A DNA stretch of 64,000 nucleotides from Leclercia sp. S52 (GCF_039727615.1 NZ_CP152474.1:3348001-3412000), one strand, 5' to 3'; counted from the first letter of the stretch, positions 20,547 to 32,995 are shown. Numbers and translations are program-made. The notes: generated from the sequence alone by a model not told the origin.

Positions 20547-21761
20547 ATGTCACCCATCGAAAAATCCAGCAAGTTAGATAACGTTTGTTACGACATTCGT
20601 GGCCCGGTTCTTAAAGAGGCAAAACGTCTCGAAGAAGAAGGTAATAAAGTACTTAAGCTCAATATCGGCAACCCGGCGCCATTTGGTTTTGATGCACCGG
20701 ATGAAATTCTGGTTGATGTGATCCGCAACCTGCCGACGGCGCAAGGCTACAGCGACTCCAAAGGTCTCTACTCTGCCCGTAAAGCCATCATGCAGCACTA
20801 TCAGGCGCAGGGCATGCGCGATGTGACTGTGGAAGATATCTATATTGGTAACGGTGTTTCCGAGCTGATCGTCCAGGCGATGCAGGCCCTGTTGAACAGC
20901 GGCGACGAAATGCTGGTTCCGGCCCCGGATTACCCACTCTGGACCGCTGCGGTATCGCTCTCCAGCGGTAAAGCGGTGCATTACCTGTGTGATGAATCGG
21001 CTGACTGGTTCCCGGATCTGGATGATATTCGCGCCAAAATTACGCCGCGCACCCGCGGGATCGTCATCATCAACCCGAACAACCCGACCGGCGCCGTCTA
21101 TTCCAAAGAGCTCCTGCTGGAGATTGTTGAGCTGGCCCGCCAGCATAACCTGATCATCTTCGCGGACGAGATCTACGACAAAATTCTGTACGACGCGGCG
21201 CAGCACCACTCCATTGCCGCACTGGCACCGGATCTGCTCACCGTCACCTTTAACGGCCTGTCGAAAACCTACCGTGTCGCCGGCTTCCGTCAGGGCTGGA
21301 TGGTGCTGAACGGGCCGAAGAAACACGCCAAAGGCTATATCGAAGGTCTGGAGATGCTGGCTTCGATGCGCCTGTGCGCCAACGTACCGGCCCAGCACGC
21401 GATCCAGACGGCACTGGGCGGCTATCAGAGCATCAGTGAATTTATCGTGCCTGGCGGGCGTCTGTATGAGCAGCGTCAACGCGCATGGGAGCTGATTAAC
21501 GATATTCCGGGCGTCTCCTGCGTGAAGCCAAACGGTGCGCTCTATATGTTCCCGAAAATCGATATCAAGCGCTTCAATATCTTCGACGATCAGAAGATGG
21601 TGCTCGACTTCCTGCTGCAGGAAAAAGTGCTGCTGGTGCAGGGTACCGCATTTAACTGGCCGTGGCCGGACCATGTGCGCATCGTTACGCTGCCGCGTGA
21701 GGATGAGCTGGAGATGGCCATCAGCCGCTTCGGTCGTTTCCTCGGTGGATATCATCAGTAA
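20547..21761 (+). CDS. alaA: AlaA, glutamate-pyruvate aminotransferase
   Basis: This 404-residue class I pyridoxal-phosphate aminotransferase makes L-alanine from pyruvate and glutamate, the main alanine route in E. coli. The cofactor lysine is K240 in NGLSKTYRVAGFR. The cofactor-contacting NPNNPTG motif (176-182) and D207 in FADEIY are present. Length and sequence match E. coli AlaA (405). It is divergent from lrhA and followed by a GC hairpin. Confidence 0.97.
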   Translation: MSPIEKSSKLDNVCYDIRGPVLKEAKRLEEEGNKVLKLNIGNPAPFGFDAPDEILVDVIRNLPTAQGYSDSKGLYSARKAIMQHYQAQGMRDVTVEDIYIGNGVSELIVQAMQALLNSGDEMLVPAPDYPLWTAAVSLSSGKAVHYLCDESADWFPDLDDIRAKITPRTRGIVIINPNNPTGAVYSKELLLEIVELARQHNLIIFADEIYDKILYDAAQHHSIAALAPDLLTVTFNGLSKTYRVAGFRQGWMVLNGPKKHAKGYIEGLEMLASMRLCANVPAQHAIQTALGGYQSISEFIVPGGRLYEQRQRAWELINDIPGVSCVKPNGALYMFPKIDIKRFNIFDDQKMVLDFLLQEKVLLVQGTAFNWPWPDHVRIVTLPREDELEMAISRFGRFLGGYHQ

Positions 21762-21770
21762 TCCCCCCCT

Positions 21771-21796
21771 CGGGCTGCCACTGGCAGCCCGATTTG
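21771..21796 (+). terminator. Hairpin terminator after alaA
   Basis: A nine-base stem (CGGGCTGCC / GGCAGCCCG) with a three-base loop is followed by ATTT. The short T-run makes it a modest terminator, and partial readthrough into yfbR is possible. Confidence 0.6.
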
Positions 21797-21856
21797 CATC
21801 TCGCCGCCCCTCCCCTCACAATGAAACCTGTCGCTGTGCAAGACAAAAGGTAACTT

Positions 21857-22456
21857 ATGAGTCAGAGTCATTTCTTCGCCCATCTTTCCCGTCTGAAACT
21901 GATTAACCGCTGGCCGCTGATGCGCAACGTGCGTACCGAGAACGTCTCCGAGCACAGCCTGCAGGTTGCCATGGTCGCCCACGCGCTGGCCGCCATCAAG
22001 AATCGCAAGTTCAACGGCCAGGTCAATGCCGAACGTATCGCCCTGCTGGCGATGTACCACGATGCCTCTGAGGTGCTGACGGGCGATCTGCCGACCCCGG
22101 TGAAGTACTTCAATTCGCAAATCGCCCAGGAGTATAAAGCGATTGAGAAAATCGCCCAGCAAAAGCTGGTCGATATGGTGCCGGATGAGCTGCGGGATAT
22201 CTTCGAGCCGCTGATTGACGAGCAGAGCTACAGCGAAGAGGATCGCTTGATCGTCAAACAGGCCGACGCGCTCTGCGCCTACCTGAAATGTCTGGAGGAG
22301 CTCTCTGCCGGCAATCACGAGTTTTTACTGGCGAAAACCCGCCTGGAAAAAACGCTCGAGGCGCGCCGCAGCGAGGAGATGGACTATTTTATGGAGGTGT
22401 TTGTCCCGAGCTTCCAGCTGTCGCTGGATGAGATCAGTCAGGATTCACCGTTGTAG
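21857..22456 (+). CDS. yfbR: YfbR, 5'-deoxynucleotidase (HD domain)
   Basis: The 199-residue HD-domain phosphohydrolase equals E. coli YfbR, which removes phosphate from deoxyribonucleoside 5'-monophosphates. The metal-binding set H33, H68-D69 (MYHDASE) and D137 (KQADALC) is complete. It lies 95 bases after alaA in the same direction and converges on yfbS. Confidence 0.96.
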   Translation: MSQSHFFAHLSRLKLINRWPLMRNVRTENVSEHSLQVAMVAHALAAIKNRKFNGQVNAERIALLAMYHDASEVLTGDLPTPVKYFNSQIAQEYKAIEKIAQQKLVDMVPDELRDIFEPLIDEQSYSEEDRLIVKQADALCAYLKCLEELSAGNHEFLLAKTRLEKTLEARRSEEMDYFMEVFVPSFQLSLDEISQDSPL

Positions 22457-22463
22457 TTTTATT

Positions 22464-22495
22464 GCCGGGTGGCGGCTGCGCCTTACCCGGCCTAC
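22464..22495. repeat. Single REP unit between yfbR and yfbS
   Basis: One GCCGGGTGGCGG...CCCGGCCTAC palindrome lies in the 57-base convergent gap. It is the same family as the units at 2981, 49636 and 54378. Confidence 0.85.
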
Positions 22496-22513
22496 AAAAC
22501 CGTATCCCACTCA

Positions 22514-24346
22514 TTAAAACGGGAACAAGACCGGGATCATCACCACGCACACCACCATCACGAGGATCGTGAAGGGCACGCCAAGCTTCACGAAGTCGCT
22601 AAAGGTATATTTGCCCGGCCCCAGCACCAGGGTATTCACCGGTGACGAGACCGGCGTCATAAAGGCGGCAGAGGCAGCCATCGCCACCATCATCGCAAAC
22701 GGATAAGGCGATACCCCCATCGATTTCGCCATCGCCAGCGCAATGGGTGCCATTAACACGGCGGTCGCGGTGTTGGAGATAAACAGCCCGATGGTGGCGC
22801 ACATGATAAACAGGCACATCAGCATCATATAAGGGCCATAGCCGCCCCCCAGCTCCATCAGCCCTTTCACCACCAAATCGACCCCACCGGTTTTTTGCAG
22901 CGCCAGCGCGAAAGGCATCATGCCGACAATCAAAATGATGCTCGGCCAGTGGATCGCCTTGTAAGCGCTTTCAGCGTCGATGCAGCGGAATTTGCCCATC
23001 AGCAGGCAGGCCACGATCGCCGCCACCGGGTTCGGGATTTCGTCGGTCAGCATCAGGGCGACCATCAGCACCAGACAGAAAATGGCGTGCGGTGCCTGGC
23101 TGTGGGCGGGTGACGCATCGCTGACCTCAATAGGTAGGTTCAGCACCACAAAGTCACGGCCTCGCTGGCCCAGCTGGGTGATCAACTTCCAGTTGCCCAC
23201 CACCAGGAAAATATCCCCCAGCTCCAGGGGCTCATCCACTACCGAGCCATCCATCGCCACGCCGTCGCGTTTTAACCCCACCACGTTCAGACCGTAACGG
23301 GTACGAAAACCTATTTCGCGGATGGTTTTTCCGAGCAGCTCCGACTCGGGTATCAGCGACACTTCCGCCATCCCCACGTCCAGCGCCTGATCGGAGAAGT
23401 ACTCGCCGCGCAGGACCATCGGCTCCAGCAGCTGCTCGCTGCAAAAGTCGCGCAGGTCGACATCTGCCGAGGACATATCAATCAGCAGCACGTCCCGGGC
23501 ACGAAACTCCGATACGCCGTTAACGTTGACGATGACCCGGCGAAAACGACGCCAGCGTTCCACACCAATGACGTTGGCTCCGTAGCGTTCGCGGAGTTTC
23601 AGATCGTCCAGGCGCTGACCAATCAGCGGCGAGCCGGGGCGGATCGCCAGGCGGCGGGCCCTGCCGGTGAGGCGATACTCTTTGATCAGATCGCGGAAGG
23701 TGCGGCGCTTCCAGCCGTCCCGGGGCTTATCCTGCTTATCGCTCTTCAGGGCAAAGCGGGTCAGCAGCATATAGATAATACCCAGCACCAGGATCACCAG
23801 CCCCAGCGGCGTGACGCTAAAGAAGCTAAAACCTTCCAGGCCTTCACGCAGCAGTTCACTGTTGACCACCAGGTTCGGCGGCGTGGCCACCAGCGTCATC
23901 ATGCCGCTGATAAGCCCGGCGAAGCTGAGCGGCATCATCAGGCGCGACGGTGAGATCTGCATACGCATGGAGACGCTCAGGACCACCGGAATAAAGATTG
24001 CCACCACGCCGGTGGAGCTCATAAACGCTCCCAGCCCGGCGACGGTCAGCATCAGAAAGATCAGCATTTTGGTTTCGCTGTTACCCGCCACGCTGACCAG
24101 CCAGGAGCCCATGCTGGTCGCAACACCGGTACGCACCAGGCCATCGCCGATGATAAACAGGGCGGCAATCAGGATAACGTTGGGATCGCTAAAGCCTGAA
24201 AAGGCTTCCGGAAGGGTTAAGGTGCCGCTGAGGACAAAAGCCACAATCACCAGCAGGGCCACGGCATCCATGCGGACTTTGCCGGTCGCAAACAGAATAA
24301 TCGCGATAAGGAGCAGGCTTAAAACCCAAATAAGTTCACCGTTCAA
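22514..24346 (-). CDS. yfbS: YfbS, putative transporter with two RCK-C (TrkA-C) domains
   Basis: The 610-residue protein matches E. coli YfbS. Hydrophobic halves (about residues 1-195 and 405-610) belong to the divalent-anion:sodium/ArsB-CitM type and include [19 protein letters not shown] and [12 protein letters not shown]. Between them sit two cytoplasmic TrkA-C domains (about 215-385), which normally gate transport in response to small ligands. The substrate is not known. Confidence 0.95.
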   Translation of the reverse strand: MNGELIWVLSLLLIAIILFATGKVRMDAVALLVIVAFVLSGTLTLPEAFSGFSDPNVILIAALFIIGDGLVRTGVATSMGSWLVSVAGNSETKMLIFLMLTVAGLGAFMSSTGVVAIFIPVVLSVSMRMQISPSRLMMPLSFAGLISGMMTLVATPPNLVVNSELLREGLEGFSFFSVTPLGLVILVLGIIYMLLTRFALKSDKQDKPRDGWKRRTFRDLIKEYRLTGRARRLAIRPGSPLIGQRLDDLKLRERYGANVIGVERWRRFRRVIVNVNGVSEFRARDVLLIDMSSADVDLRDFCSEQLLEPMVLRGEYFSDQALDVGMAEVSLIPESELLGKTIREIGFRTRYGLNVVGLKRDGVAMDGSVVDEPLELGDIFLVVGNWKLITQLGQRGRDFVVLNLPIEVSDASPAHSQAPHAIFCLVLMVALMLTDEIPNPVAAIVACLLMGKFRCIDAESAYKAIHWPSIILIVGMMPFALALQKTGGVDLVVKGLMELGGGYGPYMMLMCLFIMCATIGLFISNTATAVLMAPIALAMAKSMGVSPYPFAMMVAMAASAAFMTPVSSPVNTLVLGPGKYTFSDFVKLGVPFTILVMVVCVVMIPVLFPF

Positions 24347-24387
24347 AACAGATCCTTGTCAGAAGAGAGTGAAGCCGATAGTGCCAT

Positions 24388-24413
24388 AAAAAAAGCCCCA
24401 ACAATGTGGGGCT
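24388..24413 (-). terminator. Rho-independent terminator after hxpA
   Basis: A seven-base stem (AGCCCCA / TGGGGCT) is followed in the minus direction by a run of T. It lies between the hxpA stop and the yfbS start, so yfbS likely has its own promoter. Confidence 0.85.
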
Positions 24414-24424
24414 ATATCATGGGA

Positions 24425-25084
24425 TTACATTTTTCGTGAGACTGTTACATTCCCGTCGGCGGTGCGGCTGACAACGACCGCCTCCAGCGTATTAAGCACC
24501 AGGTCCGCCTCGTCCAGACGCGGCGAGTTGGCAGGAACATTGACGGCAATGACGTGGCAGCCCGCGTTGAGGCCCGCCAGCACGCCAGCGGCGGCATCTT
24601 CCACCACCACGCATTCTTCCGGTGCCAGCCCCAGCAGCTTCGCGCCCAGTAAAAAGGCATCGGGCTCCGGCTTGCCGCGCGTTACCCGCTCGGCGGTGAT
24701 AAACACTTCCGGCACCGGTAACCCTGCCGCTTTATGGCGCGCATGGGCCACAGGAACCGAGCCGGAGGTAACAATAGCCCACGGGATCTCCGCTTCATTC
24801 AGGTGCCTGAGCAGCTCTAGTGCCCCCGGCAGCGCGGTGATGCCCTCGGTATCGGTGGCTTCGACCTGCTCAAGCCAGGTAAACTCCGCCTGGATATCTG
24901 CTTCGCTTCTTCCCTGGAGAAAGTGCCGTAAAGAGGTTATGGCCTGTTTGCCATGGATAAAATTAAGCACCTCCTGATGGTCGATGCCATGCCGGTCGGC
25001 CCAGCGACACCAGGAGCGCTCCACCATTGGTAACGAATCAACCAGCGTACCGTCCAGATCAAACAGAAAACCTTTACACTGCAC
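24425..25084 (-). CDS. hxpA: HxpA (YfbT), HAD-family sugar phosphatase
   Basis: The 219-residue HAD hydrolase resembles E. coli YfbT/HxpA (216). Motif I is DLDGTLVDS (residues 8-16), with the nucleophile Asp followed by the general acid Asp. The conserved lysine is in RGKPEPDAF and motif IV is VVVEDAAAGV. E. coli homologues dephosphorylate hexitol and sugar phosphates such as sorbitol 6-phosphate. It lies 11 bases after yfbU in the same direction. Confidence 0.93.
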   Translation of the reverse strand: MQCKGFLFDLDGTLVDSLPMVERSWCRWADRHGIDHQEVLNFIHGKQAITSLRHFLQGRSEADIQAEFTWLEQVEATDTEGITALPGALELLRHLNEAEIPWAIVTSGSVPVAHARHKAAGLPVPEVFITAERVTRGKPEPDAFLLGAKLLGLAPEECVVVEDAAAGVLAGLNAGCHVIAVNVPANSPRLDEADLVLNTLEAVVVSRTADGNVTVSRKM

Positions 25085-25095
25085 ATCAACCTCCG

Positions 25096-25683
<588 letters not shown>

Positions 25684-26139
25684 TCACAAGTCATCGAGGA
25701 ATGTTTTATCAAGTTGCTTGAATGCCCGCTTCAGGGTATCTGCCAGCGCCTGGTAGTCGGGTTTGCCCTCGACCGGGGCCAGCGCCTGCCCGGCATCCTG
25801 CAGCTTGCCGCGAACTTCATAGAACCAGGACAACACCGACGGCGGCAGCGGCGTGACCGAGCGTTTGCCCAGCCACCACAGTCCCTGCATCGGCAGGCTC
25901 AGGGCAAAGAGCGCGGTAGCCACCGCGGGCCCGAGTTGTCCGCCCAGCGCAATCTGCCAGCAGAGGGTGAAGACCGCGATGGGCGGCATCAGGCGGATAG
26001 CGTGCCGGGTAGCGCGGATCACGCGGTTTTCAATAAAGACGGGCGCCAGGCGCTTTTCCAGTGGCCACGTCTTCGAATAATGCTGTCCCCGGCGAAACAG
26101 GCTAAAAAAGCTCACGGAAGGGTTCACGGGTGTCGACAT
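25684..26139 (-). CDS. yfbV: YfbV, Ter macrodomain insulation membrane protein
   Basis: The 151-residue protein equals E. coli YfbV (UPF0208). Two membrane helices lie around residues 45-85, with a conserved basic N-terminal part and a charged cytoplasmic tail. In E. coli, YfbV helps insulate the terminus macrodomain from flanking DNA. It is divergent from ackA across 336 bases and ends before a terminator. Confidence 0.93.
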   Translation of the reverse strand: MSTPVNPSVSFFSLFRRGQHYSKTWPLEKRLAPVFIENRVIRATRHAIRLMPPIAVFTLCWQIALGGQLGPAVATALFALSLPMQGLWWLGKRSVTPLPPSVLSWFYEVRGKLQDAGQALAPVEGKPDYQALADTLKRAFKQLDKTFLDDL

Positions 26140-26475
26140 GGCTTACCTCAACTTCACATATAAAGATTAAAAAATTCGTGCAAAACCACAACTGGTCATG
26201 ACAACGTTCAAAAACTTTTGTCAGCACTACCCAGTATCAGGTATCCTGTGCCGGCCTGCAAAGGCCTTAGACGAGGAATGTTCACTCGTCAAATTATCGC
26301 ACATTATGCCATTGCCGGAAAAATGCGCAAAATGGCATAAAATCATATGTATTCCTTTCGTCATGCCGAAATGTACTTCGGGCATGATGTTAATCATAAA
26401 TGTCAGCGATATCTTGCGCTACGATCCTTGACTCACTGACGTTTTTTTAGCCACGTATCAATAATAGGTACTTCC
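26140..26475. other. yfbV-ackA divergent intergenic region
   Basis: No gene is supported in these 336 bases. The region must hold the promoters of yfbV (leftward) and ackA (rightward). A hairpin (ATGCCGAA / TTCGGGCAT with one mismatch) lies at about 26363-26386 and would fall in a long ackA leader. The ackA ribosome site itself is weak (AGG, eight bases upstream). Confidence 0.55.
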
Positions 26476-27678
26476 ATGTCGAGTAAGTTAGTACTGGTTC
26501 TGAACTGCGGTAGCTCCTCACTTAAATTCGCTATCATCGATGCGATCAACGGTGAAGAGTACCTTTCTGGTTTGGCCGAATGTTTCCATCTTCCTGAAGC
26601 ACGTCTTAAGTGGAAAATGGACGGCAGCAAACAGGAAGCGGCTTTAGGTGCAGGCGCCGCTCACAGCGAAGCGCTGAACTTTATCGTTAACACTATTCTG
26701 GCACAAAAACCAGAACTGTCCGCTCAGCTGACCGCTATCGGTCACCGTATCGTTCATGGTGGCGAGAAGTACACCAAGTCTGTGATCATCGATGACTCTG
26801 TTATTCAGGGCATTAAAGACTCCGCTTCTTTTGCACCGCTGCATAACCCGGCTCACCTGATCGGCATCGCTGAAGCGCTGAAATCCTTCCCGCATCTGAA
26901 AGACAAAAACGTGGCCGTGTTTGATACCGCGTTCCACCAGACCATGCCGGAAGAGTCTTACCTCTACGCCCTGCCGTACAAACTGTACAAAGAACACGGC
27001 GTTCGCCGCTACGGCGCGCACGGCACCAGCCACTTCTACGTGACGCAAGAAGCGGCGAAAATGCTGAACAAGCCGGTTGAAGAAGTGAACATCATCACTT
27101 GCCACCTGGGCAACGGCGGTTCCGTTTCTGCTATCCGTAACGGCAAATGCGTTGATACCTCCATGGGTCTGACCCCGCTGGAAGGTCTGGTGATGGGTAC
27201 TCGCTCCGGTGATATCGACCCGGCGATCATCTTCCACCTGCACGATACCCTGGGCATGAGCGTTGAAGATATCAACAAAATGCTGACCAAAGAGTCTGGC
27301 CTGCTGGGTCTGACCGAAGTCACCAGCGACTGCCGTTACGTTGAAGACAACTACGCCGAGAAAGAAGACGCTAAACGTGCAATGGACGTTTACTGCCACC
27401 GTCTGGCGAAGTACATCGGTTCTTACACTGCGCTGATGGACGGTCGTCTGGACGGCGTGGTCTTCACCGGTGGTATCGGTGAGAACGCGGCAATGGTACG
27501 CGAGCTGTCCCTGGGCAAACTGGGCGTGCTGGGCTTTGACGTTGACCATGAACGTAACCTGGCTGCGCGCTTCGGTAAGTCTGGCTTCATCAACAAAGAA
27601 GGCACCACTCTGGCAATGGTTATCCCAACCAACGAAGAGCTGGTTATCGCGCAAGACGCGAGCCGTCTGACTGCCTGA
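26476..27678 (+). CDS. ackA: AckA, acetate kinase
   Basis: The 400-residue ASKHA-fold kinase equals E. coli AckA. It interconverts acetyl phosphate plus ADP with acetate plus ATP. N-terminal [13 protein letters not shown], the substrate loop around [10 protein letters not shown], the catalytic histidine region [13 protein letters not shown] CHLGNGGSV, and the C-terminal FTGGIGENA motif are all present. It forms the acetate overflow pathway with pta, 76 bases downstream. Confidence 0.98.
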   Translation: MSSKLVLVLNCGSSSLKFAIIDAINGEEYLSGLAECFHLPEARLKWKMDGSKQEAALGAGAAHSEALNFIVNTILAQKPELSAQLTAIGHRIVHGGEKYTKSVIIDDSVIQGIKDSASFAPLHNPAHLIGIAEALKSFPHLKDKNVAVFDTAFHQTMPEESYLYALPYKLYKEHGVRRYGAHGTSHFYVTQEAAKMLNKPVEEVNIITCHLGNGGSVSAIRNGKCVDTSMGLTPLEGLVMGTRSGDIDPAIIFHLHDTLGMSVEDINKMLTKESGLLGLTEVTSDCRYVEDNYAEKEDAKRAMDVYCHRLAKYIGSYTALMDGRLDGVVFTGGIGENAAMVRELSLGKLGVLGFDVDHERNLAARFGKSGFINKEGTTLAMVIPTNEELVIAQDASRLTA

Positions 27679-27683
27679 TTCCA

Positions 27684-27711
27684 CACCGCCAGCAATGCTG
27701 GCGGTGCTGTT
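27684..27711 (+). terminator. Hairpin between ackA and pta
   Basis: A ten-base perfect stem (CACCGCCAGC / GCTGGCGGTG) with an AAT loop is followed by CTGTTTT. The imperfect T-run suggests partial attenuation that would lower pta expression relative to ackA. Confidence 0.6.
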
Positions 27712-27754
27712 TTGTAGCCCGCCTGATTTCGGCGGTAACGAAAGAGGATAAATC

Positions 27755-29893
27755 GTGTCCCGTACTATTATGCTGATCCCGACCGGAACCAGCGTAGGCC
27801 TGACCAGCGTCAGCCTCGGTGTGATCCGTGCGATGGAACGCAAAGGCGTTCGTCTGAGCGTGTTTAAGCCAATCGCTCAACCACGTGCTGGTGGCGATGC
27901 CCCAGACCAGACCACCACTATTGTTCGTGCAAACTCAAACCTGCCAGCCGCTGAACCGCTGAAGATGAGCCACGTTGAGTCTCTGCTCTCCAGCAACCAG
28001 AAAGACGTGCTGATGGAAGAGATCATCGCTAACTATCACGCTAACGCACAGGATGCGGAAGTGGTGCTGGTTGAAGGCCTGGTTCCGACGCGCAAGCATC
28101 AGTTTGCCCAGTCCCTGAACTTCGAAATCGCCAAAACGCTGAACGCGGAAATCGTGTTCGTGATGTCCCAGGGTACCGATACCCCGGAACAGCTGAAAGA
28201 GCGTATTGAGCTGACCCGCAGCAGCTTCGGCGGCGCGAAAAACAGCAACATCACCGGCGTTATCGTCAACAAACTGAACGCCCCGGTTGATGAGCAAGGC
28301 CGCACCCGTCCTGACCTGTCTGAAATATTCGACGACTCTTCCAAAGCGAAAGTCGTAAAAATCGATCCGGCTAAACTGCAGGAATACAGCTCTCTGCCAG
28401 TGCTGGGCGCGGTAACCTGGAGCTTCGACCTGATCGCGACCCGTGCGATCGATATGGCGCGTCACCTGAACGCCACCATCGTCAACGAAGGCGATATCAA
28501 CACCCGTCGCGTGAAGTCTGTGACCTTCTGTGCGCGTAGCATTCCGCACATGCTGGAGCACTTCCGTGCAGGTTCCCTGCTGGTGACCTCTGCCGACCGT
28601 CCAGACGTGCTGGTTGCAGCCTGCCTGGCAGCGATGAACGGCGTGGAAATCGGTGCGATCCTGCTGACCGGTGCCTATGAAATGGACCCACGCGTCAGCA
28701 AGCTGTGCGAACGTGCGTTTGCGACCGGCCTGCCGGTCTTCATGGTGAACACCAACACCTGGCAGACCTCTCTGAGCCTGCAGAGCTTCAACCTGGAAGT
28801 GCCGGTTGACGACCATCAGCGTATCGAGAAAGTGCAGGAATACGTTGCCGGTTGCATCAATCCCGAGTGGATTGAATCCCTGACCGCGACCTCCGAGCGC
28901 AGCCGTCGTCTCTCTCCACCAGCCTTCCGTTATCAGCTCACCGAGCTGGCACGTAAAGCGGGCAAACGCGTTGTGCTGCCAGAAGGCGACGAACCGCGTA
29001 CCGTTAAAGCCGCAGCTATCTGTGCCGAGCGCGGTATCGCCACCTGTGTGCTGCTGGGTAACCCGGATGAGATCACCCGCGTTGCTGCCTCTCAGGGCGT
29101 TGAGCTGGGTTCTGGTATCGAAATCGTTGACCCGGAAGTGGTGCGTGAAAGCTACGTTGCCCGTCTGGTTGAGCTGCGTAAGAGCAAGGGTATGACTGAA
29201 GCCGTTGCCCGCGAACAGCTGGAAGACAACGTGGTTCTCGGTACCCTGATGCTGGAGCAGGACGAAGTTGACGGTCTGGTTTCCGGTGCTGTTCACACCA
29301 CCGCGAACACCATCCGTCCGCCGCTGCAGCTGATCAAAACCGCGCCAGGCAGCTCTCTGGTCTCTTCCGTGTTCTTCATGCTGCTGCCGGAACAGGTTTA
29401 CGTTTACGGTGACTGTGCGATCAACCCGGATCCAACCGCTGAACAGCTGGCCGAGATTGCGATCCAGTCCGCTGACTCCGCGATTGCCTTCGGTATCGAA
29501 CCGCGCGTAGCGATGCTCTCCTACTCCACCGGTACCTCAGGTGCAGGTAGCGACGTAGAGAAAGTGCGTGAAGCGACCCGTATTGCGCAGGAGAAACGCC
29601 CGGATCTGGTTATCGATGGCCCGCTGCAGTATGACGCCGCAGTGATGGCAGACGTTGCCAAATCTAAAGCGCCGAACTCGCCGGTTGCCGGTCGCGCTAC
29701 CGTGTTCATCTTCCCGGATCTGAACACCGGTAACACCACCTACAAAGCGGTACAGCGTTCAGCCGACCTGATCTCCATCGGGCCGATGCTGCAGGGTATG
29801 CGCAAGCCGGTGAACGACCTGTCTCGTGGCGCGCTGGTAGACGATATCGTCTACACCATCGCGCTGACCGCGATTCAGTCTTCCCAGCAGTAA
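27755..29893 (+). CDS. pta: Pta, phosphate acetyltransferase (long form)
   Basis: The 712-residue protein is two residues shorter than E. coli Pta and starts with GTG, as in E. coli, behind an AGAGGAT ribosome site. An N-terminal P-loop-like domain ([14 protein letters not shown]) and a central DRTGG domain precede the catalytic phosphotransacetylase domain (about 390-712). The last contains the conserved [13 protein letters not shown] and YSTGTSGAG segments. It converts acetyl-CoA and phosphate to acetyl phosphate. The long form is allosterically regulated in E. coli. Confidence 0.98.
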   Translation: MSRTIMLIPTGTSVGLTSVSLGVIRAMERKGVRLSVFKPIAQPRAGGDAPDQTTTIVRANSNLPAAEPLKMSHVESLLSSNQKDVLMEEIIANYHANAQDAEVVLVEGLVPTRKHQFAQSLNFEIAKTLNAEIVFVMSQGTDTPEQLKERIELTRSSFGGAKNSNITGVIVNKLNAPVDEQGRTRPDLSEIFDDSSKAKVVKIDPAKLQEYSSLPVLGAVTWSFDLIATRAIDMARHLNATIVNEGDINTRRVKSVTFCARSIPHMLEHFRAGSLLVTSADRPDVLVAACLAAMNGVEIGAILLTGAYEMDPRVSKLCERAFATGLPVFMVNTNTWQTSLSLQSFNLEVPVDDHQRIEKVQEYVAGCINPEWIESLTATSERSRRLSPPAFRYQLTELARKAGKRVVLPEGDEPRTVKAAAICAERGIATCVLLGNPDEITRVAASQGVELGSGIEIVDPEVVRESYVARLVELRKSKGMTEAVAREQLEDNVVLGTLMLEQDEVDGLVSGAVHTTANTIRPPLQLIKTAPGSSLVSSVFFMLLPEQVYVYGDCAINPDPTAEQLAEIAIQSADSAIAFGIEPRVAMLSYSTGTSGAGSDVEKVREATRIAQEKRPDLVIDGPLQYDAAVMADVAKSKAPNSPVAGRATVFIFPDLNTGNTTYKAVQRSADLISIGPMLQGMRKPVNDLSRGALVDDIVYTIALTAIQSSQQ

Positions 29894-29908
29894 GCAGTAT
29901 CCCAACGT

Positions 29909-29938
29909 AAAAAGGCGACCCGAGGGCCGCCTTTTTTT
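29909..29938. terminator. Bidirectional terminator between pta and yfcD
   Basis: A stem with flanking A-run and T-run (AAAAAGGCG / CGCC plus seven T, with an inner CCC/GGG) ends pta. It can also stop yfcD transcripts arriving from the right. Confidence 0.88.
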
Positions 29939-29948
29939 ATTCGCATCG

Positions 29949-30491
29949 TTACGCTTCTTCGTGCTTCACCGGCTCGTTGCTGGCATTGCGGCTCATCCAC
30001 AGAGCCAGCGCTTTCAGCGAATCTGGCGTGAAGTCGTCACAGCGGGCGGTGATCTCAGCCGGGGTCATCCAGCAGACTTCACTCACCTCTTCCTCCTGCA
30101 GCGCAAACGGGCCGTGAGAGACGCAGCTGAAAAGGCCTCCCCAGACGCGGCAGTGCGGATCTTCGAAATAGAACTGGCCATGCTCGGCGAACGGCACGCC
30201 GGCGATCCCCAGCTCCTCTTCCGCTTCGCGGCGGGCGGAATCAAGTAACAGCTCATCGGCCTGTACCACGCCACCGGCGGTAGCATCAAGCATCCCGGGC
30301 ATGAAGTCTTTCGTTTCGGTACGGCGCTGAACCAGAATATTGCCCATCCCATCATGCACCACGATATAGGTCGCGCGATGACGAAGGCGCTGCGCCCGCA
30401 TCTGTTCGCGGCTCGCCTGTGCGATTACCTCATTGTCTTCGTTGACAATATCCACCCATTCCGTACTTGCCAAATGACTGTGCTCCACCAT
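29949..30491 (-). CDS. yfcD: YfcD, Nudix hydrolase
   Basis: The 180-residue protein equals E. coli YfcD. The Nudix box GX5EX7REUXEEXGU is present around residues 73-95 ([23 protein letters not shown]), so a nucleoside diphosphate-linked substrate is expected. The exact substrate is not known. The overall shape resembles isopentenyl-diphosphate isomerase-like Nudix members. It lies 55 bases after yfcE. Confidence 0.94.
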   Translation of the reverse strand: MVEHSHLASTEWVDIVNEDNEVIAQASREQMRAQRLRHRATYIVVHDGMGNILVQRRTETKDFMPGMLDATAGGVVQADELLLDSARREAEEELGIAGVPFAEHGQFYFEDPHCRVWGGLFSCVSHGPFALQEEEVSEVCWMTPAEITARCDDFTPDSLKALALWMSRNASNEPVKHEEA

Positions 30492-30546
30492 CGGGAAACC
30501 TTCTCTTTAAAGCGCTCTCGCGGCGCGTTTACTGTTGAGGAGTAAA

Positions 30547-31098
30547 TTACGGATTAATCTCTGACTGCGCAATAACCTGGCCGTCATTCAGCGTCATAAC
30601 GCACAAATGGTTTCCTTCCAGCATGCCGTAACTGGGGGAAAATCCGCCTTTGGGCAGGCTGACCGAGCCAGGATTGAAATGTATAAGGTCGCCCTGTTTA
30701 CCGGCTACCGGAATATGAGTATGACCGTAAACCAGCACATCGCCAGCATTCAGCGCGGGCAGGTTATCCGGACCAAACAGATGACCGTGGGTCACAAACA
30801 GGCGGCTGTTCTCCAGCAGGATCTGCTGCCAGGGGGCGGTAATGGGAAAATGCAGCAGCATCTGGTCAACTTCGCTGTCGCAATTGCCGCGCACGGCGAT
30901 AATCCGTGACGCGTAAGCGTTGAGCCGATCGGCGACCTCAGCAGGCGCATAGCCTTCGGGCAGCGGGTTGCGCGGGCCATGGTTCAGCACATCCCCGAGG
31001 ATCACCAGCCATTGCGCCCCGCTCTGGTCAAATAGCGAAAGCACCCGTTCGGTCGCCGGCAGCGAGCCGTGGATGTCCGATGCAAACATTAACTTCAT
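30547..31098 (-). CDS. yfcE: YfcE, metallophosphodiesterase
   Basis: The chosen ATG at 31098 gives 183 residues, one less than E. coli YfcE, with an AAGGAG ribosome site. A longer frame to 31200 would overlap yfcF and lacks support. All calcineurin-like motifs are present: SDIHG (7-11), GDVLNHG (35-41), GNCDSE, and GHTHIPV. E. coli YfcE shows manganese-dependent phosphodiesterase activity on model substrates, and its natural substrate is unknown. Confidence 0.94.
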   Translation of the reverse strand: MKLMFASDIHGSLPATERVLSLFDQSGAQWLVILGDVLNHGPRNPLPEGYAPAEVADRLNAYASRIIAVRGNCDSEVDQMLLHFPITAPWQQILLENSRLFVTHGHLFGPDNLPALNAGDVLVYGHTHIPVAGKQGDLIHFNPGSVSLPKGGFSPSYGMLEGNHLCVMTLNDGQVIAQSEINP

Positions 31099-31142
31099 CA
31101 GAGACTCCTTGTGTCGAAAAGCTGCCCCATCATACCGGAATA

Positions 31143-31850
<708 letters not shown>

Positions 31851-31931
31851 TCACTTGATGAAAACTCACGATTTATCACCACCACCTATACTCGATCCTA
31901 TGCCGCGATAATCGTTATGACAGGAGTTGCG

Positions 31932-32561
31932 ATGATTGACCTTTACTACGCCCCTACCCCCAACGGGCATAAGATCACGCTTTTTCTGGAGGAGGCCCAG
32001 CTGGATTACCGCATCCTGCCGGTGGATATCAGTAAAGGCGAACAGTTTCGCCCTGAGTTTCTCGCCATTTCGCCCAACAATAAAATCCCGGCCATTGTTG
32101 ATCATGAGCCGGAAGACGGTGGTGAGCCGCTGAGCCTGTTTGAGTCCGGCGAGATCCTGCTCTATCTGGCGGAAAAAACCGGCAAGATGATGAGCGGGGA
32201 GTTACGGGAACGCCACGTTACCCTGCAGTGGCTCTTCTGGCAGGTGGGCGGGCTGGGGCCGATGATCGGCCAGAACACCCACTTTAACCACTTTGCGCCG
32301 CAACCCATCCCCTACGCCATCGAACGCTTCCAGGTTGAGACGCAGCGGCTCTATAACGTGCTGAATAAGCGGCTGGAAAAATCGCCGTGGCTGGGAGGCG
32401 ATCGCTACAGCATCGCGGATATCGCCTGCTGGCCGTGGGTCAATACCCATGAAAACCATCGCGTCGACCTGGCGTCGTGGCCTGCGGTGAATAACTGGTT
32501 TGAGCGCATTCGTACCCGTCCGGCAACCGAACGCGCAATGCAAAAAGCACAGCAGATATAA
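31932..32561 (+). CDS. yfcG: YfcG, disulfide-bond reductase of the glutathione transferase superfamily
   Basis: The ATG at 31932 (MIDLYYAPTPNGHK), with CAGGAG upstream, gives 209 residues compared with 215 in E. coli. The glutathione-binding motif SLFESGEILLYLAEK and the nucleophile-region TPNGHK are conserved. E. coli YfcG is a Nu-class enzyme with strong disulfide reductase activity. The C-terminus is a few residues shorter than in E. coli. folX follows 51 bases later. Confidence 0.95.
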   Translation: MIDLYYAPTPNGHKITLFLEEAQLDYRILPVDISKGEQFRPEFLAISPNNKIPAIVDHEPEDGGEPLSLFESGEILLYLAEKTGKMMSGELRERHVTLQWLFWQVGGLGPMIGQNTHFNHFAPQPIPYAIERFQVETQRLYNVLNKRLEKSPWLGGDRYSIADIACWPWVNTHENHRVDLASWPAVNNWFERIRTRPATERAMQKAQQI

Positions 32562-32612
32562 ACGGTTTCCTCATGTATTATGGTGGCGATAATGACACGG
32601 AGGAAGCCTGCA

Positions 32613-32975
32613 ATGTCCCAGCAAGACGCGATTATTCGTATTAAAAATTTACGCCTGCGCACCTACATCGGCATCAAAGAGGAGGAGCGCGCTAACCGTC
32701 AGGATATCGTGGTTAATGTGGTGATCCACTACCCGGCCGACAAGGCCCGGGACAGTGAGGATATCAATGACGCCCTGAACTACCGCACCGTCACCAAAAG
32801 CATCATTCAACATGTCGAGAGTAACCGCTTCTCTTTGCTGGAAAAATTAACTCAGGATGTGCTGGATATCGCACGCGAACATCACTGGGTCACCTATGCT
32901 GAAGTAGAGATCGATAAACTTCACGCGCTGCGCTATGCCGACTCCGTCTCAATGACGTTAAGCTGGCAACGCTAA
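32613..32975 (+). CDS. folX: FolX, dihydroneopterin triphosphate 2'-epimerase
   Basis: The start at 32613 gives 120 residues, the E. coli length, with GGAGG nine bases upstream. The fold is the FolB/FolX tunnel type, with the conserved [14 protein letters not shown]-terminus and the [13 protein letters not shown]-terminus. It epimerises dihydroneopterin triphosphate to the monapterin form. It is followed 20 bases later by yfcH in the same direction. Confidence 0.96.
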   Translation: MSQQDAIIRIKNLRLRTYIGIKEEERANRQDIVVNVVIHYPADKARDSEDINDALNYRTVTKSIIQHVESNRFSLLEKLTQDVLDIAREHHWVTYAEVEIDKLHALRYADSVSMTLSWQR

Positions 32976-32995
32976 GCGCAACCCCTGGAGGTTGT

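Noticed and set aside
26644..29296. Open frames of 399 and 453 codons antisense to ackA and pta
   Set aside because: They arise from strong codon bias in ackA and pta. There is no ribosome site or recognisable domain.
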